The notes under the pieces are model-generated. The model did no database searches, was not told the DNA's origin, and saw nothing but the letters and a program-made list of their open reading frames with translations. 64,000 bases of DNA from Serinus canaria. Its lineage: Eukaryota > Chordata > Aves > Passeriformes > Fringillidae. The DNA is taken from contig NC_066313.1 of NCBI RefSeq assembly GCF_022539315.1, forward strand, positions 72,233,934 to 72,297,933, in the 5' to 3' direction. Positions 51,959-64,000 of this stretch are shown here, piece after piece. How positions within the stretch are numbered: position 1 is the stretch's first letter; each line of letters begins with the position of its first letter. Made by a program: the position numbers and the translations under genes.

Positions 51959-54900
51959 ATGTATTTAATATTGGATCCACCCAAAAGATATAATGGGTGA
52001 CAAAAGCACTGTATCTTAAAAGTAAGGAATACCACTTTGTTATTAGTTTAAGTTAAAAATTTCCTTAGCTAAATATTTTGTCTTTGTATATATATTAATG
52101 CATATATTTATTTTTTTGGTCAGTACATGTCAGTGTCAGTTTCCTGAAAGAACTGAGATGTAGACAGTAGAAGTACAGAATGATTATTAAAACCAGAAGA
52201 GTAGGAAACCCTGAGTTGCTCTGGATTATCCAATGAAGCTGAGAGGTGCAGATTAGTTCCTTCATCTCAAGACCTCTGACTGTACACCAAATACATTGTG
52301 GTACACAATCTCCTGTTTCACTATCTTCATGAAGGCACTCAGATTCATCCTCTTCCTCCCTTTCGTTTTGCCTTTTTATTCAGTCAAAAGGCCCTTTGTT
52401 CAATTTAATTTGTTTATATTTGTTCATTGGTAACTGAAGGGGGAAAAGCTGTTCTGCACTTTGACCAAGATAAGGGTTTTTTTGCTGTTAGTATTGTCTT
52501 TACAGAAGTGATGACCTTAGAAAAAGTGTCTAGCATCTGCTTTTTTAATGGCTGGGATGCATAGCAAGCATTTAAAATATATTCTGCTTAAACACTTGCA
52601 AGATTTTTCTAGTGACAAGGACAAAAATAAGTAGTTTTCTTGTCCAGCATCTACATAAAGAAGCATTTTTAAGAATAGGTAAGGCAGTCACTGAGAAATG
52701 ATGGAGCAAAAGCTGATTTCTCTTAGTGATGTGGAGATAAATTGGATAATTTCTTAAAATCTCCTCTAACCCTATGATTCTGAAAGCAGGATTATCTAAA
52801 TCCTCTGTTGCTCAACTTCTATTGTCATGATGCCAGGATGCTGTGACATTTTAGAAGCAATAATGACTGAGCAGGCATCACTGCTTTTCTCTCTAAATAC
52901 TGAAGAACCTGTACACTCACTCTCTTTACTCTTTTTTTTTTCTCCCCTCATCCTGCTTTCCCACTAATATAACAATAAATTACAATACTGATGAACTCAT
53001 CAGTGCATCACACCAGTGTTTCTGGCACTGATGGGGAAAAGTCTCCATTGTTCAAATTAGTTAAAGACAAATAGATTTTATCTGTTTTGAGATTCTTCAT
53101 TCTTTTCCATCTGTTTTTGCCTTCTGTTTCAAAAACATGTGCCATAGCTAGCTGCTGATGACTGAAATTTGGGCTTGGCATGAGAAAACAATAAAATGAA
53201 CTATCAGGACCTGAGGAGATTGCTTAGACTGCTTGCTGGATCTGTGTTTCAAGCTGCAAGTAGCAAAAAGCCCTGAAGACAGATGAATGAGGAAAAAAAA
53301 AATCATTGCAGTTTTTCATTTTCCTTTTTTGTGTGTCTTTCTAAAGGAGGCATTTCAAAGGTTTTAACACTGACAATATTGGGTATCAGTTAAATCTTAT
53401 AACCTTTGCCTTCTCTAATGCTATCCAAGAGATTATTAAGCTTGGATGGGAAAAGGTCAGAAAATGAAAAACAGTATTATTGAAATGAAAGCTTACTTAA
53501 CAGTTTACATTTCATACACTTCAGCTGTTCCATTTTTGGTTTAAGCCGTCTTTTCATTTTCTTTTTTTTTTTTTTTTCCAAATCACAATGCCATGGAAAT
53601 ATGGCCCTTGACTCTGCAATTCTAGAAATTGTTCTGGATCTAGCATTTCACACAGTACAGGCTCATGCTTTCATGAAGACCTCAGACCAGAATTCCCACA
53701 TTCCTGCACTCATGCCTGGCAGGATCAGGAGTGGCCAGGACTTGCAGGAGCAAGACCACTCTCGTGAGGTCTGTGTCCCTGCAGTGAGAGGCACAAGACA
53801 TCTCAGAGGAGTCTTCAGCCCCTCCCTCTCTTGCCCAATTGTGTTACTGCAGAGGTCTAGCATGAAATTGAAATCAAACTTCACTTTCAAAGCCACAGGC
53901 GAGTGTTGTGATGAAGTGCCTGGAATTTAGTGTTATAGGATTCATTAAGTTCAATGGAAAAAGAAGAACTGAAATTAAAAAGTCATGCACTACCAAAGCA
54001 TATGGGTTTGGAATTTCAGTGGCATCTTAGCATTAAAGCTAAAATAATGGGAGCTATATAAATAGACTGAGATTTTTCCACTTCACAAACATAAAGAGAT
54101 TTACCTGACAATTATACAGCTTTGGTTGTCCAGAGAACCTGGCTAGAATGTGAAGAGAGATAAATTAAAAATACACAAAGGAGAGCATAATATATACTCT
54201 ACACCTTGGGACGAGCAATTTAACTGAAATAAAAATAGATGTGAGTAAAAAAAACAGTAATATTTTGTATGTTGAAGGATTCAGGAGTAATGGAGATTAT
54301 TAAAAACAGCTAATCAAGTTTTGAAGGAAGAGTTTCATATAAAGCGCTTATCTGAAGTACCCAAATTAAGAGAAATTAAACAGCATGATTGATTTTAATT
54401 GCTGAGCAAATCATTAAAAAGTGATTATAATAAGCATCTCTCATCAAATAAATGCTTAGTTTTAGCACAGCTCTTAGGCTGAGGAAATTTTCTCTTTTGG
54501 TTCTTAAATATTCTGAAACTACTAAAATCCTGTTCCTGTTCTTACCCAACAAAAGAAGATAAATGGTTCTATAAGGGAAATTAATAAGCTGATTTCAGTT
54601 CCCTTCTATTTGAGCTAATAATCACTTTTTAAAACAAGGAAATCTGTAAACTGCCATCTAAGGCACCACATAACACCTGATGTGCCTGAGCAACTTAAAA
54701 TATAGGAGCAGTCCATTATGACTCTTACTGCTTTTCCCAATAGGCTGCTGCCAACAAAGGATCATAGAGAAAAAAACAACTGTAAGCTTGTACTTCCTCA
54801 AAACATGCAAATTTGCAAATGCCTGGCCCAGAACTGTGAGCATTCAATCTTCCCATGAACTCAAAAATCTTCACACCACTAGCTTTCCACAAGAGAACCA

Positions 54901-57352
54901 GAAGTTTTCAGATGCCAAAGCACTGAGTCAGTTTAAGAGGGGCTTATGATACATATTTCTGTGTCAACACAGAAAAGACATGAACTGGCAAAGGATCCCT
55001 TCGTTTATAATAATTTTGGGGTTGGTTCCCCATTTTGCTGTGAGTTATAACAATAAAAGTAATTCCTGCTTTAATATTGGTAATATCTGTTCTCGGTATA
55101 TGCTTAGATAAACCTCATGTTTCATCAGGATGGAATGGATTTAATTACATAAAATCTTCAAAGTATGCATTGCATTTGATAACCTCAAAAAAAATGTTTT
55201 ACTTTTCCGTTTGTTTGCTTGAGCAAATATATCATTTTCTGTAGTGTTTGCCCTAGAATCATTGCACTTGTTTGTCGTGCACAGCAGAGCCTGTAATAGA
55301 AGGGTTCTGACAGTGGGTGAAATAATTTCTATTAGGTTGGTAATAATTTATAAATTGTATTGACTTCTAAAATTAAAAACATTATTAGCACCATGCTAAA
55401 TAAACTGTAGCATTTATAAAGTCACAGAAGACTATTCAAAGGCAGGCGTGAGAAAGAAGAGTAACAAAGAATATTCCAAGTTTAAATTATTGCATCATCA
55501 TGCCTTCATTTTGGAAGGTTTTGGCTTTTCATTTTACACAATCATAGAAAAATAAGAAGCACAATTTAATATTAGTGACTTGATGACTCTTAAAGGTTTT
55601 CCAAGTGAATTCAGGACTACTTTACTACACTTTATAACATGAAAGAAAGAAGGCAATAAAAATAAAAATCTATCATCTCCTTTTTGTATAAGGGTTCATA
55701 TTAAACCCAAGGAAAACTCATTCAGGAGATTTTGATGCACAGTTCTAAAATAAACCTTGCATAGAATAAATAACTATGAATCATAGTAGAAACAGAAAGT
55801 TTGTGCCTCAGTGAAGTTCTTATAAAAGAAATATGCTCTTACTGAATTCAACTTATATATACAGGTTCTCTTTCAAATAGTAAGTTTAGTGATATTTTAC
55901 AATTTCACACACTGATACTCTGAAACATTTTCTAAACCCAAGTTATTTATCACCTCTATTCATGGCAATTTTATACAGCACCCTCAAGGACTTATTTAAA
56001 CAATATTTTGGATTGTGAAATATAGTCTGTGGGGTCTTCTTTCAATGTAATGCCCAAGCAGTTTTCTATAAACTCTGCAACTTTACCAGTCCAGAGAGGA
56101 GACTTCAGTGTAATAATGTCCAGCACTGCAGCATTTACAGATGTTCCTTTCAACCTTTGTATTATTATGTAACCTCTGCTGAAGACTTTTTCTCTTGGCA
56201 GCTATAGGTCAGATTTTCATTGGGCCTCCTGCACTGGCTGTGAAAGTGTGCTTTTGAAACTTAGATTGTGCTGAGGGTTTTGCTTTTGACATTTTTACAG
56301 ATGACATAGATACTCAAGCAAGGTGCCTTTAAAGGTCTGGAAATTTTTGGGGGGACTTATATGAATATCACAAATTTTTCCTATGAGCCTAATTGTGAAA
56401 CTTTGCAGAAACTTTTTCTTTATATAAGAAAAATTTGCATTACATAGTCCTATTTGATGAATATTCAAATATTACAATATTTGATGAATATAGATTTTTT
56501 ATGTGTACAGATTGGTATTTTTACTATCATTTATATAACACAGATGATAAAAAATTGGTATTTATATAGTTTTATTAATGCATTCAAAAATTAGTTCATT
56601 CATTATTTTTTCTAGAAACAAATATTATTCTTTCCAGTTTTATCAAATATTTCTTGCTGCTTTTGTAGTCAAAAGAATAATTATATTCTCTCTAATGAAG
56701 TATAACTAATCTGCCATTTAGAACTGTTAGTCTACTAGCATGTACTTCAAAATATCATTTTGTCCTTCTTAATAAAAGTTATGGCTTCTTATCTTCTTTA
56801 GCAGCTCAGCTTCTACTTGTATTCCTTTAGAATTATGTGATTGGAAGCACAAATTGTCTTATATTCATTAAAATTACTGTTTTGTTCTGTTTCCATTGTA
56901 ACACTGCATTGCTAGGGTCAAAGTTTTTTATCACTACTCCACAAGTGGGCTCTCAGGAAAATTAAGCTGCATTAATGAAGACTATGAATTTAGAAATTAG
57001 TGATGTTAGCTCATTTTTTTTCTCAGTTCATTGAATAACCCAAACTGAAGGTACTTTAATTCAGAAAAAAATTTAATTTTTAAAGTGTAGTATTCCACAC
57101 AGAAATGCAAAGAGGCAACCCAGTTAATGCCTACCTGCTGTGAGTGCTTCTGTGACAGCTATCTCTGAAAAAAGACTGTAGCAAAGCCCAGTGAAAAGGA
57201 CATGGGTACACCCATGTATGCCATGCTGCAGCCTTAGTAAATGGCACTAATGTGAATAGTCACATCTAAATTTGAAAGGTTTCCATGCTCAGGTAGCACC
57301 TAAGATACCAGAAGTTATTATAACAGATCAAAGCAGCTGAACTAAATTATTA

Positions 57353-57406
57353 CAGATAATAATTATTATTATTATCTGCAGTCTCCTGCAACAGGAGACT
57401 GCAGAT
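57353..57406. repeat. Two overlapping hairpins, one with a 15-bp perfect stem
   Basis: ATCTGCAGTCTCCTG (57374-57388), a CAA loop, then CAGGAGACTGCAGAT (57392-57406) is a perfect 15-bp stem. Immediately before it, CAGATAATAAT (57353-57363) pairs with ATTATTATCTG (57368-57378). The two stems share ATCTG (57374-57378) and cannot form together in full. Confidence 0.95.
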
Positions 57407-58449
57407 TCTTCCTAAAAACATTCTCTTATACCTATGAGAGAGAGAGAAAGGAAATAAGAAGCATAAAAGCCAGTCCAATCTCCCAAAGTGCTGTGTCTTT
57501 CTTTCAGAATAAACAAGATATCTCTGCTACCAGCAAGACCTTCCTTCAAACTGTTGGGAATCTTTATGCTTATTTGTGAAAATCCCTTGGATGGAGGGTT
57601 TGCATTCTAGTGTACTGCTGTTTAATAAGATGTAGCTTCTCTTCCTTAGTCTGAGGAGTGAATCTCTCTCATATTAAACATATTTATGTCTTATGTTAAT
57701 AAGAGCTGGCCGTGTTATTCTTGATCTTACATATTCCAGGTATCTGTGTGAAGAAATGCATGTCTGAATGGGCTTCTTGGCCTCTTTGCAGTGAAGAGAT
57801 AAATGGAACCTTGTAGGATGCAATTAGTTTACTTTTCCAAATAGTTTGATAGAACTTCCTAGAAGGACTTTTCCTCCCCTTTGTGAAGGGCATCAGTCTA
57901 AAAGTACTGATAGAATTTATGTTGTAAAAGGTTAAAATATCTAGTAACTTAAGCAAATACAGAGTATCTATGCTGAGACAAAAAACCAAAATAACCTAAA
58001 GACTAAATATTACAGGTGGTAGACTAATTCAAAGCAGGTATGTCTAAGTGTTTGCAATATTTCACTTGAAAACTAGGTACCCATCTTTATCCATTAACTG
58101 CATGTCATATAATACTGTTGATCTATTTTTGCTAGTACTGATCTTCTGGTCAAAGTTATGTAATAAGCTCACTGAGCTAAGCTTTAAAAAATAATTACAC
58201 AAGAAAAAGCATCAGTTTAATTTTTTCTCAGTGCTGTAGGTCAAGGATGGGACATATTCTTGAATAAGGTACCAAACATTGCATTTCACATAGTTTCTCA
58301 AAGTTTTAGTTTAAATGTAAGACGAAGTTGGGAACAGATTTGGAGAGGATTAGAGTGTTTATGAAAAGAAGAGCGATTTTCCATGTTTCCTTAGCCTGTT
58401 TTCACTGTGGGTGATGTTATGCTGTCTAGAACTCCAGGTTTTAAGTCTT

Positions 58450-58630
58450 CAGCCACAGAATCCCAGAGTTCCAGAATGAGTCAGGTTGGATGGGACCACA
58501 GGGGTACATCTGGTCCAGCCTCCCTGCTCAAGTAGGATCCTCCCAGAGCACATGGCACAGGATTGTGTCCAGACAGTTGAATATCTCCAGTGAGGGAGAT
58601 TCTGCAATCTCTCTGGGCAAGGTTCACTTC
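58450..58630 (-). mobile_element. CR1 LINE 3' tail
   Basis: On + it starts GCCACAGAATCCCAGAGTTCC, then TCAGGTTGGATGGGACCACAG and CTCCAGTGAGGGAGATTCTGC, the reverse of a CR1 3' UTR and the ORF end. The antisense frame here (58449-58640) is repeat-derived. Confidence 0.8.
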
Positions 58631-59971
58631 TTATAAACAATAATTATAAACTGTTATTAACAGTTCTTAAAGCAGTTCTTATAAAGTGCTATAAAAACCT
58701 GTATGTTCATGTCATTTCTGCAAATATGGCAAAGACATTTTTTGAGAGATGCTTATGTTCCTGTATAAAATAGCTTCCCAGAAATCGTTATTTTAATATG
58801 CCTCACTCTCTCTTTAAAATATCTGAATCACACATTACTACAACAGTTACAGATGAAGTAACAAGCCTAGCCTATGTTCCATCTAATAAAAATGCATTTT
58901 TTTCATTGTTTATTTAAGTGTTTCTGGAATCTACAAAGATAACAGGGTAGACAGCTAATATTAGTCAGTACAAACACTAAAACAACTTCCTCTTTTCTCC
59001 TTAAGGAAGGAAAGTATACAAGCAGTTCCTCCTGAAATCCTTGAACAGAAGATAAACTAATTAAAAAATCCTAACAATGTTTTTGATATAAGGATGTTTC
59101 ATCTTGCAGTGAATAGTATTAAACATTGTCAGTTAACACATTGCAATTTCTGAATGGTTGAAGAACAGCACTGAATGGTCCTGGGGTGCTGGACAGGAGC
59201 TAGATGTTGGAGAGAGGTGGCATAAACCATTGTAGGGGTTTTTTGAACAAGAATGTCTAGATAAATGTTACTAGCCCAGGACAACATATATTTCTAGTAC
59301 AGGAAGGTTTTTATTATGATCAAACCCAACAAAATCTCAGATTAGAAAGACTTCCATTCAGGCTTGTGACAGCTCAGACTGTATTCTCAGAGATTCACAG
59401 TAATAATTTAATTTCAAATAAATATTTTAATATAGAGGGAATTGGTTTTTCAAACGGAATTTTTTACCAGTCAGTTCAAGAGCTTATAGCTAGGCTGTGC
59501 TCCCTCTCTGTAATTTTAATTGCTTAGTAAAGGAATATATTTATAGTGAAAAAGAGTTGAATCAAACAGCCAGAAGTTGTTTATTTACCTTGACACCTGT
59601 GAAGAATTTAAAATGAAAATTATTTCAGCTTATGTTTCAGTCAATATAGTTAATTCTTTTGTATTCATATGTTGACAATGCCATATTTGAGTGTACAACA
59701 ATTTGAGTGTACAGCTTCATTTTTTTTTTGTGGTGAGATTCAACTGACATCCATAGCTCTGCAAACACAGGCATCTGATTTGGACTTCTTGAGTCAGTGC
59801 AGTCAGTGGAGTGAGACAAGTCCTACTTAGTGCTAGTGGACTGGCTGCTTCGTACCCCTGTAATCACTTGGGAGTGTGCAGCACAGAGTGGTTGTGCAGC
59901 TTAGATCATCTTAAACTTGTCCTCAAGAAGATGGAAGTCTGATGGTAAAACACTGTGCCCTGAGGGAAGAT

Positions 59972-60565
59972 TGTCATGGTTTAGCCCCAGCCAGCCAGTG
60001 AGTTTCACACAGCCACTTGCTCATCACCCCAACAGCAGGACTGGGGACAGAATCAGAAGGGTAAAAGCTAGAAAATTCAGGGGCAGAGATAAAGACTGTT
60101 TAGTAGAGAAAGCAAAAGTCATAAACACAAGCAAAGCAAAACAAGGAATTAATTCAGTGTTTTCCATGGGCAGGCAGGTGTTCAGCCATCTCCAGGAGAG
60201 CAGGGCCCCATCACATGTAATAGTGACTTGGGAAGACAAAACTTCTTCTCTCCAAACACCCTCCCACCCTCCTTCTTCCCCCCTACTCTATATTCTGAGC
60301 ATGATGTCCTATGGTCTGGAATATCCCTTTGGATAGTTTGGGTCCCCTGTCCTGGCTGTATCTCCTCCCAACTTCCCATGCATCTCCAGCTTCTTTCCAT
60401 CATAGCAGTAAGAAAAGCAGAAAAGGCCGTGACTCTGTGTGAGCCCTGCTCAGCAGTAACAAACACATCTCTATATTATCAATCCTCTGTAGCACAAATC
60501 CAAAACATGGCCTCATTCCAGCCACTGTGAAGAGAAATAGCTCTGCTCCAGTTAATACCACCACA
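59972..60565 (-). mobile_element. Endogenous retrovirus solo LTR
   Basis: On + the element begins TGTCATGGTTTAGCCCCAGC and ends TAATACCACCACA, so on the minus strand it runs TGTGGTGGTATTA...TAAACCATGACA with TG/CA ends. This resembles a common avian LTR family. CTGAGCATGATGTCCTATGG and GGAATATCCCTTTGG (near 60294-60335) are characteristic upstream-promoter stretches. The TATA-like site (60286-60295, minus strand) and poly(A) signal look degenerate. No internal retroviral sequence flanks it. I see no convincing target duplication, so it is probably older than the LTR at 26.2 kb. Short frames inside it are not genes. Confidence 0.75.
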
Positions 60566-61899
60566 ATTCAGAGCATAATTCAGGGCTACCAAAAGGAAAG
60601 TACAGAAATGATCACTTCTACCCTGTGCCGCAGGGAGCTGTAGGTACAAGAGCACCACTGTGCACCACCCTTAGATGTTATCAGAAGGTAAAAAAACCCT
60701 TCAGGTTTCCTGGACTCCAGCTAGAGCTCATTGATTTGCTGTTCCCAGCTACCTTTCAGGTTTCTCTAGGCTCTGAATTCCTGTGTAGAGAGCGCCTGTG
60801 TGGCAGATGCTTCAGCAGTGCCATTGGAACGGCTCACGGTGGTAGGTGCAGCACTCCCCATGGGCCAGGCAGATGCTCACGACAAGAAAAACTCCTGTCT
60901 CAGCTGTGTACAAAAATTGTACTGGAATACATGAAGAGAAGCCATATGTAAAAAGATCATAGAGCAGTTTTCTCTAGTAATTGCATCAATCCCCAAAACG
61001 TTTTAACTGTTTTGAGATTTACACTGCCTTTTCCCCACCTTTTTTCCAAAAGTATTAAATAGACCTTGAATAAAATAGATCATCATTTCATAGAAAGAGA
61101 ATAAAATCTTTCTCTAGGTACAGAACAGCTCGTGTCCTAGAAAAACATCTTCTGGTAAGTAGGCAGTGTATTAAGTTATTTTTTCTCATTTATATATGTG
61201 TTTGAAATAATTCTGAGCTTATGGATTTAAACTTGTGTGCATGTGAGGGTAAATCTCTATCATGTTCACCTGTCTTCTGGCAAGTAAGAGGTACAGATAC
61301 ATATGCATACTGTAATTATGTTCTAGGGAATTTTGTCAGAAAAAATACATTCTGGTTTTTAAAGAAATCAGAGGCATAGTCTTTGTAGGGTTTTTTAAAT
61401 CTTTTTTTTAACTTTTTAAATTTTTTTAATCTCTTTTAATCTTATTTGTGTCTTACATTATCTTGCTACTACTTCAAATGACTTTAAAAATAATTCATTA
61501 TAAAAAAATTGCAGAACTGTAGCCATGATGCATGTGCAAAGCCACTTATGAGGAGTCAGCATTAGTTTCCAGCACGTCTAATGGGAACTTCAGTTTACAT
61601 TTCATTACACTATTACGATCAAAAAGAAACAAAACATTGGAGGGGGGCAATATTAATACTTGTTGAACTTCACCAGGTCTGTTTAGCTCGTAATCAATTA
61701 CCCCTGTTCAAAGCTGCCTTCCCCCCCACCCTCCCTCTCATGTCACAGCCCTGCAAAGTGAAGCAGCAACAGGAGAAAACTCCCTTGTTCTGGTGCTCCT
61801 GCCGGGAGAGCTGGTCTGCCTGTTGCTGTATCCTAGGTTGCCACCCAGTGGAGAAGAGTGTAACTTCTCCTGTCACAATCCCAAAAGTGAGAAGCTTTA

Positions 61900-62065
61900 T
61901 CATAGATTGTCCTGAGCTGGAAGGGACCCACGAGGATCATCGAGTCCAATCCTGGTCCTGTGCAGGACACTCCCAGAATCACACCATGTGCCTGAGAGTG
62001 TTGTCCAAACACTTCTTGAACTCTGCTGCTGTGACCACTTCTTGCCTCCTGCACAGCAGCCCTTT
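61900..62065 (-). mobile_element. CR1 LINE 3' tail
   Basis: On + it reads ATAGATTGTCCTGAGCTGG, AAGGGACCCACGAGGATCAT, CGAGTCCAATCCTGGTCCTG, CAGAATCACACCATGTGCC and TGAACTCTGCTGCTGTGACC, the reverse of a CR1 3' UTR. It supplies much of a 216-codon chance frame at 61581-62231. Confidence 0.85.
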
Positions 62066-63419
62066 ATTCTGCAAGCAAATATTTGGGGGTGGTCTTTTGG
62101 GGAAACATTGGTTGCTTTTGTTGTTTTCCCTTGCTCTGGTGTTTGCTCCTGCTCTGTACATATTTGCTGAGTTTGGCAGGTGTGCTAATGCCATAGAACA
62201 TGGAACAACAATGCAGTTCCATTTACATTAATGTAAAAACTGATCAGCGTGGCACTGGATCAGAGCTGTGATTTGCAACAGTGCCATGTATTTTAGGAAA
62301 AAAAAGATCTTATTTTTGACTTCATTTAAGTTATGCCATGTGCTGTTAAAATCTCTTTTAATACAAACATCTTTTAGCCGTAGCTATGTTTAAACAAGCA
62401 GCTCACAACTTTGAGGAAAGAAAAACAAACCACCCAAACTCCAAACCTGTTTTTCACTTCATATTACTGAAATTTTCTGACTCATTCTCTACTTATTTCA
62501 TCTAAGTGTTTGCAATTGCTGTACAAAGCTAATGTAGGCAAGTTTTGGCAGCCCCTGGTATTTAAGTAGTGTATCATAAGGAAATACTCTGAGTGTTTAG
62601 CAAAAGGAGGAGAGAAGGTTGAATTAGAATGCAGAAAAAAAAAGGAAGGGCACTGATGGACTCTGAAGAAAAGAGAGATATATGGATGGATGGAAGACAG
62701 TGACAAGTAGCTTCTATGACCAGAGCTTCCCTGAAAAGTCATCACTTTGCCCTGGTCCACAACCCCAGCAGTGTCCAGAGGAGACCAGTTACAAATGGGG
62801 AAAGATATCTGGTAAATCCTTTGTCTTTGGAAGTCTGTAGTAAGCCACTGCTGTGACAAAAGCCAAGTTACCAAGCAAACAATCTCAAATAGTGCTTCCT
62901 TTCTTTAGAAAGATTAAAAGAAACTCAATGTCTTCAACTGACCCTCTTATTTTCAGCTGAAAAGAACCCTCCTTATCTAGTCTGCTACCTGGTATCTCAA
63001 ATTTTCAGTTTCTTCCCCCAAAGACTTTTTCAAGAGTGGGAAGGAGAGGAGGGCAGGGCTAATTTTGCCCACAAGTGCTCATGGAGGGTGTTTAAACTTC
63101 TTGTGAGATATTCTGTTTCTATAAAGCCCTCTTAACATTAGCATTCTCCTTTTATCAGTCTTGCACTCATGAAACCAGGTTGTAGCAGATAAGGCAGAAA
63201 CCTGGAAGGATATAAAACCTATGTCTCAGTATTTTCCTCATTGCCTGCAGTATGAATAAAGAAAACCAAAAACCATGCTATTATTTATAATTTTCAAAGT
63301 AAAAATATGCATAAACTCCTGAAGTTCAGGATTCCAATGGCAAGAAGAAAGATAATATTTTTTCACCTTGTGTGTAGAATTTCTTTTGTTAGTCTGGTCT
63401 CAGAAGCACAGCAAAGCTT

Positions 63420-63830
63420 GCATTAGGAAAGGACCTCTGGAATTGCTGGTACAAGTTCTCTAACAAGTCAAGGCCATGGATTAGTATATTCAGGACACTG
63501 GCAAGGTAAGTGGCATTTTCAATGGCTGATATTTCACTTATTTTTATAGCAGCCTGTTCTGATGCTCAGCTGCTTTTTCTTTCCATGTGTCTAGACAGCG
63601 TTTCCCGTAAGCAACTCGTGCATGTTAGCTCTTGTTCCATCACTGTGCATCCTTGTGGAAAGATTATACCCTCCTTCTCTGTACCTATTTAGGTATTTTT
63701 ATGAACTGTGTAGGGAGATCCCCTCTCAACCTGGTCTTTCCCAGGCTGAATAAACACAGTTCATTCATCCTCTCTTTATATGTCAAGTTCTCCAGCTCTC
63801 TTAATATCTTGGTGTCATCTCAATGGATTC
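63420..63830 (-). mobile_element. CR1 LINE fragment (ORF2 end and 3' UTR)
   Basis: On + the order is GAAAGGACCTCTGG (3' UTR), AGCCTGTTCTGATGCTCAGC, GGGAGATCCCCTCTCAACC, CCCAGGCTGAATAAACACAG, CCAGCTCTCTTAATATCTTGG. This is the reverse complement of the CR1 reverse-transcriptase end. Diverged; it may run a little past 63830. Confidence 0.75.
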
Positions 63831-64000
63831 ACTTTTCTTTTCTGGTCCATAAAGGCCCGTATAAAACTGTGACATTTCCAATTTCAGTTTTGGTTTGTGT
63901 TATGTCCTGTTTTTCTTCTCTTCAGTGCTCTGTTTTGAGTTTAGGTTGGGCAAGGTAACAAAAACACACTCTGAAATCCACTGCTCACCCTTAAAATGAC

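Larger units (their letters stand above)
50424..64000 (+). other. GPC5 intron 5 (5' part): overview
   Basis: Noncoding to the end of the window. Listed items are an intronic AATAAA (50578), AT microsatellite (51873-51958), T16 at 53562-53577, twin hairpins (57353-57406), CR1 pieces (58450-58630, 61900-62065, 63420-63830) and a minus-strand LTR (59972-60565). I looked for the expected next glypican exon and did not see it. The stretches 50800-51850, 52000-57340, 57420-58440, 58640-59960, 60600-61890 and 62070-63410 show nothing recognisable. Confidence 0.75.

Noticed and set aside
52700..52790. Possible CR1 tail ending CCCTATGATTCTG
   Set aside because: Only the last dozen bases look like a CR1 end, and the upstream part does not follow CR1 order.
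53601..53930. 109-codon + strand frame of moderate GC content
   Set aside because: No recognisable family, no splice support, and an equally open antisense frame. Probably chance or an old repeat.
61581..62231. 216-codon + strand open frame, one of the longest in the window
   Set aside because: Its second half is the antisense of a CR1 tail (61900-62065), and the first half has no family resemblance. It has no splice context or homologue I recognise.
1..64000. CRISPR arrays, tRNA, rRNA, microRNA clusters or bacterial operons
   Set aside because: None seen. The miR-17-92 cluster is known to lie near GPC5 in vertebrates but outside the gene's internal introns, and I see no sign of it here.

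Overview
The window looks like bird nuclear DNA, probably from a passerine. It is AT-rich and gene-poor, with many truncated CR1 LINE copies and two retroviral LTRs of avian type. I found no bacterial, phage or organellar gene and no CRISPR array. Species and chromosome cannot be fixed from the sequence alone.

The only gene I can support is an internal piece of glypican-5 (GPC5) on the + strand. Three coding exons fit together in phase: 28357-29051, 45975-46108 and 50298-50423, probably exons 3, 4 and 5. They encode about 318 residues of the cysteine-rich core. The 5' exons (signal peptide) must lie before base 1. The 3' exons (rest of the core, heparan-sulfate attachment region, GPI signal) must lie beyond base 64000. 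The window is therefore intron 2 (partial), exon 3, intron 3 (16.9 kb), exon 4, intron 4 (4.2 kb), exon 5 and intron 5 (partial).

The rest is intron. Intron 2 holds CR1 fragments near 0.3, 4.7, 9.5 and 18.1 kb, an ancient LINE at 7.3-9.1 kb, clustered copies of one 13-mer at 16.2-20.5 kb, an A-rich tandem repeat at 21.5 kb and a 745-bp GC-rich solo LTR at 26.2-26.9 kb. The LTR has a perfect 6-bp target duplication and points in the gene's direction, 1.4 kb before exon 3. Intron 3 holds a 1.2-kb CR1 copy (33.3-34.6 kb) and smaller pieces. Intron 4 holds a CR1 tail, a hairpin and a pyrimidine microsatellite. Intron 5 holds an AT microsatellite, a 15-bp perfect hairpin, three CR1 pieces and a minus-strand LTR at 60.0-60.6 kb.

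The observations most worth checking concern GPC5 processing. The exon 4 donor has been copied 38 bp downstream. Exon 5 has two donors 8 nt apart. Reading past either exon meets a stop at once and then an AATAAA hexamer. The sense LTR could act as an alternative promoter. I found no convincing undescribed multigene system.
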